Source of the DNA: Crotophaga sulcirostris
Taxonomy: Eukaryota > Chordata > Aves > Cuculiformes > Crotophagidae
Direction of reading: 5' to 3'
Length of the DNA: 64,000 nucleotides
Assembly: GCA_013397455.1 (NCBI GenBank)
Contig: VYZB01000077.1
Coordinates: 608,711-672,710 of the forward strand
Position 1 is the stretch's first letter. The number at the start of each line of letters is the position of its first letter. Of the stretch, positions 60,001 to 64,000 are shown piece by piece. Under the pieces are notes generated by a model. The model did not search any database and was not told the origin of the DNA. It saw nothing but the letters and a program-made list of their open reading frames with translations. Position numbers and translations under genes: made by a program.

Positions 60001-60901
60001 TCAAATAAATCAAGGAATGTTATTACCTGACAAGCAACATAAGAAATTTCATTAGCTGAAAACAGGCCTTTGTGGTACTGCTAGGCTAGAATACACTTCT
60101 TTTCTTCCATGCTCGTGCTGGCAAGACTGCTTTTAAAGTCCTTAAATTCCAATGAGTTTTATTCAACAGTGAAAACTTGCAGCAAGAAAGTTAAGCGTTC
60201 CAGAAACTTGAGCATGGAAGCAAAATCAGCTTGGATAAACTAGCAGGCTGTATTTACAGCCAACCAGGAGACATGGTAGGGAATAACAATCCCAAGGACT
60301 TGCTGCTAGTTGAAAGTCTTGCAGCCTTCTGTAAGAAACAAGGGCAATCATCCTTCTCATTCATATTCTTATTCTAACTGTCCATGCTTCTCATTCATAT
60401 TCTTATTCTAATTGTCCATCTTACTTTAACCTCTAGAGTTCCATGTGCTGAAGTAAACACACATTTTGTGCTTTAAACTTGCAAATATTGCTCACTAAGA
60501 GCTAGTCAATCTTTTCCAAGTATATTTTTTCTGTTGATGCTACTCTGACAAAAAAAAAAAAAGACCTATAGTTTAAGAAGCATATAGTCATTTAAACTCA
60601 AAGCAGCACAGAATAACAATGGTCCTGCATACAGTTTAGTTGCATGTGGATTAGAGCCCAAAATGTGTAGTTCAGTCATTTTATATATATATATATATAT
60701 ACACACACAGAGTAAAGACTATGCAAAATCATACCTAAGACACTACTGTGCAAGTTCATCCAAATCTATTTAAACAAATGAAAAAGAAAGAATCAGAATA
60801 TTTACCAAGATTTTTTCCTTTCACAATTCTTATCAAAAGCTGGCAGAGGTGCACCGTTTTTTTCTGATGTGTAGGTATTTTGGAGTAGCCTTTAATAAGA
60901 G
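44843..60901 (-). CDS. TERF1: TERF1, telomeric repeat-binding factor 1 (first exon beyond window)
   Basis: Nine coding exons on the - strand, in transcript order: 60901-60806, 58679-58549, 57848-57762, 56500-56351, 54010-53904, 52845-52783, 52694-52651, 51623-51559 and 45001-44843. Every junction is GT-AG and phase is continuous, giving about 300 residues. TRF1 is the shelterin subunit that binds double-stranded TTAGGG repeats as a dimer, anchors TIN2 and limits telomere elongation. Exons 2-5 form most of the TRFH dimerisation fold, exons 6-9 the flexible basic linker, and exon 10 the Myb/telobox DNA-binding domain. The acidic N-terminus with the tankyrase site and the first TRFH helix should be in exon 1, beyond 64,000. 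Exon count and phases match human TERF1 (ten exons) as I remember it. SBSPON lies tail to tail. Confidence 0.96.
46349..46702 (-). CDS. possible alternative 3' terminal exon of TERF1 (unproven)
   Basis: On the TERF1 strand, a good acceptor (TTTTTTACTATTTCAG) opens onto 117 codons in phase 0, the phase left by exon 9, ending in a stop at 46349. An AATAAA lies 30 nt further on (46319-46314). The peptide begins [17 protein letters not shown] and resembles no domain I know. If used, it would replace the Myb domain. It may equally be a chance frame; it was not matched to any known isoform. Confidence 0.25.
   Translation of the reverse strand, partial: SNCKISKAQAMVKCRNKIISWLDFQQSFAHDIHINTCTYHKSLTFNMGSTGAHRNASVTPVKTLSPFITMVHETIVSNMTSPLQEAEMNTNKLNGTATQYNYLCTSISNIFRFTFFL
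49956..49970. repeat. poly(C) run of 15
   Basis: Fifteen consecutive C on the + strand within TERF1 intron 9. Length is probably polymorphic and error-prone in sequencing. Confidence 0.9.
51559..51623 (-). CDS. TERF1: TERF1 exon 9 (linker to Myb)
   Basis: The acceptor is CTGTCTTTTAG and the donor CGACAG-like GACAG|GTTTGT. It encodes [20 protein letters not shown] followed by Q. The GRKRQ end joins directly to the Myb domain, as KHRARKRQ does in mammals. Exit phase 0. Confidence 0.92.
51624..52650 (-). other. TERF1: TERF1 intron 8 (1.03 kb)
   Basis: Unique AT-rich intron sequence; nothing else recognised. Confidence 0.8.
52651..52694 (-). CDS. TERF1: TERF1 exon 8 (linker, 44 nt)
   Basis: The acceptor is TGTGTTCCTTGCAG and the donor CGGA|GTGAGT, a strong 5' site. 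It encodes [14 protein letters not shown] between split codons. It is short and basic, and is accepted because it is the only reading that links exon 7 (two bases left) to exon 9 (two bases needed). Confidence 0.85.
52783..52845 (-). CDS. TERF1: TERF1 exon 7 (linker, likely cassette exon)
   Basis: 63 nt, in phase with its neighbours: it takes two bases from exon 6 and leaves two, so skipping it keeps the frame and drops 21 residues. It encodes [20 protein letters not shown] plus a shared residue. The acceptor follows a T12 tract and the donor GTAATT is followed by T13. In human, the matching exon is the one skipped to give the PIN2 isoform. Sequence is weakly conserved, so assignment rests on phase and position. 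Confidence 0.85.
52846..53903 (-). other. TERF1: TERF1 intron 6 (1.06 kb)
   Basis: AT-rich and unique. Its 3' end carries a 12-T tract directly before the exon 7 acceptor. Confidence 0.8.
53904..54010 (-). CDS. TERF1: TERF1 exon 6 (linker)
   Basis: The acceptor is TTTCTCGCAG and the donor AAAG|GTTTGT. It opens with [10 protein letters not shown], matching the AATKVVESK junction of mammalian TRF1 just after the TRFH domain, then becomes polar and low complexity ([19 protein letters not shown]). It leaves two bases (AG). Confidence 0.93.
54011..56350 (-). other. TERF1: TERF1 intron 5 (2.3 kb)
   Basis: AT-rich and unique. Open frames on both strands are short and without motifs. Confidence 0.8.
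56351..56500 (-). CDS. TERF1: TERF1 exon 5 (end of TRFH)
   Basis: The acceptor is CTGTGCTTTTCTTAG and the donor ATACAG|GTATGT. It encodes [38 protein letters not shown] and [12 protein letters not shown], the last TRFH helices (FSY...KIKSY is the conserved core). Phase 0 at both ends, 50 codons. Confidence 0.96.
56501..57761 (-). other. TERF1: TERF1 intron 4 (1.26 kb)
   Basis: Unique intron sequence; no repeat or RNA recognised. Confidence 0.8.
57762..57848 (-). CDS. TERF1: TERF1 exon 4 (TRFH)
   Basis: The acceptor is ATATTTGTTCTAG and the donor GATAAG|GTAGTA. It encodes [20 protein letters not shown] then LFADSKSDK; compare the family block AVCMENGNFKEAEEV. Phase 0 at both ends, 29 codons. 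Confidence 0.96.
58177..58211. repeat. perfect 14-bp inverted repeat, 7-nt loop
   Basis: TTTTCTCTTTGAAA at 58177-58190 is followed after TCAAAAG by its exact reverse complement at 58198-58211. It lies within TERF1 intron 3. Confidence 0.9.
58424..58459 (+). mobile_element. very short CR1 3' tip, sense
   Basis: AAAGGTCCTTTCCAACCCTG followed by TAATACTGTGATACTG matches only the last bases of a CR1. It is an extreme 5' truncation inserted in TERF1 intron 3, on the strand opposite to the gene. Confidence 0.8.
58549..58679 (-). CDS. TERF1: TERF1 exon 3 (TRFH)
   Basis: The acceptor is CTGCCCATCAAG and the donor ATTCAG|GTCTGT. It encodes [18 protein letters not shown], then [18 protein letters not shown] and RRLIQIQ. 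The RI(S/T)PLESAL block is diagnostic of TRF1. The leftover G of exon 2 plus AA makes the glutamate before CRFEDD. Exit phase is 0. Confidence 0.96.
60353..60419. repeat. 34-bp tandem duplication
   Basis: CTTCTCATTCATATTCTTAT and the following 14 bases occur twice head to tail with one difference in the compared part (CTAACTG versus CTAATTG). Confidence 0.88.
60681..60709. repeat. (TA)n(CA)n microsatellite
   Basis: About ten TA units are followed by four to five AC units, in TERF1 intron 2. Confidence 0.92.
60806..60901 (-). CDS. TERF1: TERF1 exon 2 (TRFH)
   Basis: The acceptor is CTGTTCTTTTCCAG and the donor CTTG|GTAAAT. It encodes [20 protein letters not shown] then [11 protein letters not shown]. 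This corresponds to the TRFH helix pair containing the human ICQFLTRIAAGKTL stretch. The exon starts with two bases that finish a codon begun in exon 1, and leaves one base (G) for exon 3. Confidence 0.94.
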
Positions 60902-63522
60902 CTGGAAAAGAACAGAAAAGTTGTGAGCCTTGCTCCAGCACTGCCACAGTGTGGCTAGAAATATACTAGACACCGTGTTACCTACTAAATTTCTAATCCA
61001 TTAGGAAACTGTTGGGAGCATTTAGTTAATGTTCTTCTATGTTAAAAGAACTTCTAAATAATTTAAGAATTTGCCCAGAAAAACCTATTCCTCTAGCAGT
61101 TCACAACAATAACCTAGAAGTGGTAAAATGCATCACAGGTTTATATGCATCAAATTAGAAGACCACAGTTTCTTACATAAATAAATGTTTTGTATTGCTC
61201 AGTAGCTTGCTAGGAAAGACAACCGTCTGCTCCACAGACCATTTCTGCAGAATGTTCACAAAACACAAGCTATCTGCAGACTGGTAACACTTACATGTTG
61301 CTATAGCAACCGACAGACCAAAAGCACTAAAAGCTGTAAGGAGAGCTTAGTCAGAAATGTAGATCTACAAGGGAAATCCTCTTCACAAGATTGGAAGGTC
61401 ACAAGGATTATTATATATTTTAGAATGTGATTTATCATGAGATTATTCCATCATGCCGGTTGCTGTGTACTTCATATTTTAACGTGCTGAATATAGTAAT
61501 TCGTCTTCACAGCACAGTACAGAAACATTCAAAATAAGAAGTGAAGAATGCATCAAGTGACTTGTCCAAGTTGGAGACTCAACACCCTAGTTCAGGAAGT
61601 GTTTATGTAAATGTTTCAATATCAGCCTAGCAAAAGCCAGGATTCTGGAGCGTGGCATCCCCAAGTTTTGCAATGACACAACCACAGCACATAAGACATT
61701 GTTTTACTCGGAAGTACTCAGCCTACTTATTAGTGTATGACCCTCTCCTACGAACAATGGACAAGCATGAAATTATAAAGTAATTAAATAGTCCTGAATG
61801 ATTACCTAAGGTAACATCAAGCAGGATATCGTCATTTGGGCTTGGAAGAAAACATCTACAACTGCTTGAGTGAGGACAGGTGATACAAGAGCTTTAATTC
61901 CTATAGCCAAAATAGTAAGTATAAAAAGAACATCACTCAGAACACCAGTAAAATACTTGTTAAAATCACAAATTCATGCATATTCCATAGTAAACAATAC
62001 ACTTCAATGTCAAAAAGAGTTTGGATGAGTTCAATGACAGATAAGTACCATCATCGTGCCCTGAAGATGGAGCCAGAGCTTGGAAATTTTGGAAGTGGGC
62101 AGAATACTGTAGCTGAAGATTCCACAAAACGGGTCATCTTAGCAAGTAACTTGACACTGTGCAGTTTTCTCTGTTCTTTTAAGGTGCAGCTATATCAGTG
62201 CTTTAATTCAGAGCAGATGTGCATTTATAAAGCAAAGGTCCAGTGCTTGGTTTATGCAATGAAGCAGTCTTGAGTACACAAATTTAATTCCTTTAGAGCT
62301 ATTCCAAAGAAAAAGGAACCTTGAAATTTTTACTGTGTGGATACCAAGCCCTTAACAGGAATTACACACAATTAATACAGACAAGCAGAAAGAGATGTAA
62401 TCTTTTCTATACCATTCACTCTCCCCGCCCCCAAGGCAGTTTCTCTATTAATTCTTTTGTTAATAGTGCCCTCAATCATAAATTGATTCTTCCCTATGGT
62501 CACACAAATGTATTCTTATCTTACACTTTCAATAGAAATTCTAGAAATTCATTTCCTTGCCATGTAGGTATCTACACAAGCTAGTTCAGGTGTATAGATC
62601 ATAATATCCTGTCAAGGTAGGATAACATAACGAAGACATACAAACTTGTCACGCTGTCTTTAAATTCTTACTGCCAGGTAACCTAGCTATTGCTACTTGC
62701 CAATGCACTGAGCTGTACAGAAGTCTTATTTATCCCCTAATAAGACAACTTGTTTTGTTCCCTTAGCCTTTCTACATTTCTGCGCTTGCTTAAGTTTGAA
62801 TTGACCTTGTTGACAGCCAATCAGCATTTCAGTAGGGTCTCACTTTGACATACATTTCTATAAACAAGCCCACCCACTTTTCTAATGCAATCTTATGCCT
62901 GTGCTTAGTTTTTTCCCTAGACTTTTACACTTCTGACTTTGTAATCTTATAGCACAAATATGCCAAATTCTTTCCTCTGTTGCTGAACAGAGCAGGAACA
63001 AATCCCAAATTTGTGATTATTCTCAGTTCCACATGAACTTGCATTCTGTACAATTTAATTAATTGTTTTTACTAATACAGTCCTCAAAAGTCTTCCTGTT
63101 CTCAGAAGATGCTCCAATCAGCTTCTGTTGACAATATCTCTGCTTCCCACCTACATCTTCATGACACTTCAGTACAATTCTCACACTGAGCTGCAGTCCC
63201 AAGGCCGAACACAGACAAGCACCATCAATAATTTAATCTAGCATCTCCTCTTTCAATGTACTTTATTATGTTATCTTTAGATTTCTTGCCTCTTACAATT
63301 TCTCATATCAGACTTCTTTCTAATCAGTCTGGATGCCGCTGTCTTCCATTCTTTGCAAAAGTTTAAACAAGTCATACTATCACAACTACTTGAGTCAAGA
63401 ACACACATCGACACCAAAACAATCCCCAAGAGTTCTAACCTGGTGTTTTCAAAAAAATTATAACAGAAACAGCATTTTAAATCCATCAGATTTATCTGTA
63501 ACCTAGACATTTTCCTCCAACT

Positions 63523-63587
63523 TTTCACAGTTTCACAGTATAACCAGGTTGGAAGAGACCTCTGAGATCATCAAGTCCAACCTATAA
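63523..63587 (-). mobile_element. CR1 3' tip, antisense
   Basis: TTTCACAGTTTCACAGTATA, then ACCAGGTTGGAAGAGACCTC and the GATCATCAAGTCCAACCTAT end. It is identical over about 64 bp to the start of the CR1 at 42,877, but truncated right after this tip. Confidence 0.93.
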
Positions 63588-63961
63588 CTCTTAACTACTC
63601 TCACCCTTAAGTATTTTTTATTTTAAATACACATTTTTTCATTCAAAATTCAGTCACAGGACTTCATTCCACCTTTGTCTGCTACAATATAGTTTCTTGA
63701 TACACTTCTAATCTTCTACCATAATCCTGAATATAAGTTCAAGAAACTCAGTGTATTTAAGTAATACTACTCTGGTTTTTACCACATTTGCATCTCTTCA
63801 TCTTTCCAGTAGCCTTTAACTCCCAGTATCTGAGTCCTCACCTTCATTAACTGCTGATGGAACACAGGTAGTCATGTAATACATTCAAGCTTCATAGAAT
63901 CAAGATGCCAGACTAACACCAATGCTTCTATTCACCTACTGATCTAAAAGTCCTCACCCTC

Positions 63962-64000
63962 AGTATTACAAAGTTGGAAAGGACCTCTGAGATCATCAAG
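63962..64000 (-). mobile_element. CR1 3' tip, antisense, cut by window edge
   Basis: It reads CAGTATTACAAAGTTGGAAA, then GGACCTCTGAGATCATCAAG up to the last base. It is the beginning of another antisense CR1 whose extent cannot be seen. Confidence 0.88.

Larger units (their letters stand above)
58680..60805 (-). other. TERF1: TERF1 intron 2 (2.1 kb)
   Basis: It holds a 9-bp perfect palindrome with 2-nt spacer (58974-58993), a 34-bp tandem duplication (60353-60419) and a TA/CA microsatellite (60681-60709). Otherwise it is unique AT-rich sequence. Confidence 0.8.
60902..64000 (-). other. TERF1: TERF1 intron 1 (part)
   Basis: The sequence upstream of exon 2 contains no GC-rich first exon or acidic coding stretch, so intron 1 runs past the right edge. 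It has two CR1 tips near its end and nothing else recognised. Confidence 0.75.

Noticed and set aside
1..64000. tRNA, rRNA, CRISPR arrays, bacterial-type operons or defence systems
   Set aside because: None was seen. The window is vertebrate nuclear DNA and such bacterial features are not expected.

Overview
The window looks like avian (or at least archosaur) nuclear DNA. Ten CR1 LINE remnants end in the typical 8-bp 3' repeats, there is a solo LTR of avian ERV type, exons are short and split by GT-AG introns, and the base composition is AT-rich. I cannot name the species. Two protein-coding genes can be reconstructed exon by exon from splice sites, codon phase and family motifs: SBSPON on the + strand and TERF1 on the - strand. 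They converge tail to tail, with about 3.0 kb between the stop codons. From memory, mammals have the same arrangement at the KCNB2-TERF1-SBSPON-RPL7 locus.

Layout. Positions 1-30,180 hold no gene I can support. They contain CR1 fragments (4.8, 5.9, 7.6, 18.4 and 21.55-22.35 kb), a 720-bp solo LTR with a perfect 5-bp target duplication (10,571-11,290), and otherwise unique AT-rich sequence. A degenerate 15-bp GC-rich minisatellite (30,183-30,783), a CR1 3' end and an assembly gap (30,965-31,343) lie just upstream of SBSPON. SBSPON occupies 31,344-41,825 in five exons. Only the first residues of its signal peptide fall in the gap, and 254 residues are visible. The 3-kb interval between the genes carries a CR1 interrupted by a 100-N gap. 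TERF1 occupies 44,843 to beyond the right edge. Nine exons, matching human exons 2-10, are visible from 60,901 down to 44,843. The first exon (acidic N-terminus and start of the TRFH domain) must lie beyond position 64,000.

Function. SBSPON encodes a small secreted matrix protein with one somatomedin-B and one thrombospondin type-1 domain. TERF1 encodes the shelterin subunit TRF1, with a TRFH dimerisation domain and a C-terminal Myb/telobox domain. The two are neighbours by position only; nothing suggests a shared pathway. I found no undescribed multi-gene system. The best leads are regulatory or structural: a phase-symmetric TERF1 exon 7 between two U-tracts, which would reproduce the TRF1/PIN2 splice switch; a possible alternative terminal exon in TERF1 intron 9 that would remove the Myb domain; the minisatellite at the SBSPON promoter; and a CR1 palindrome that could fold into a long hairpin.
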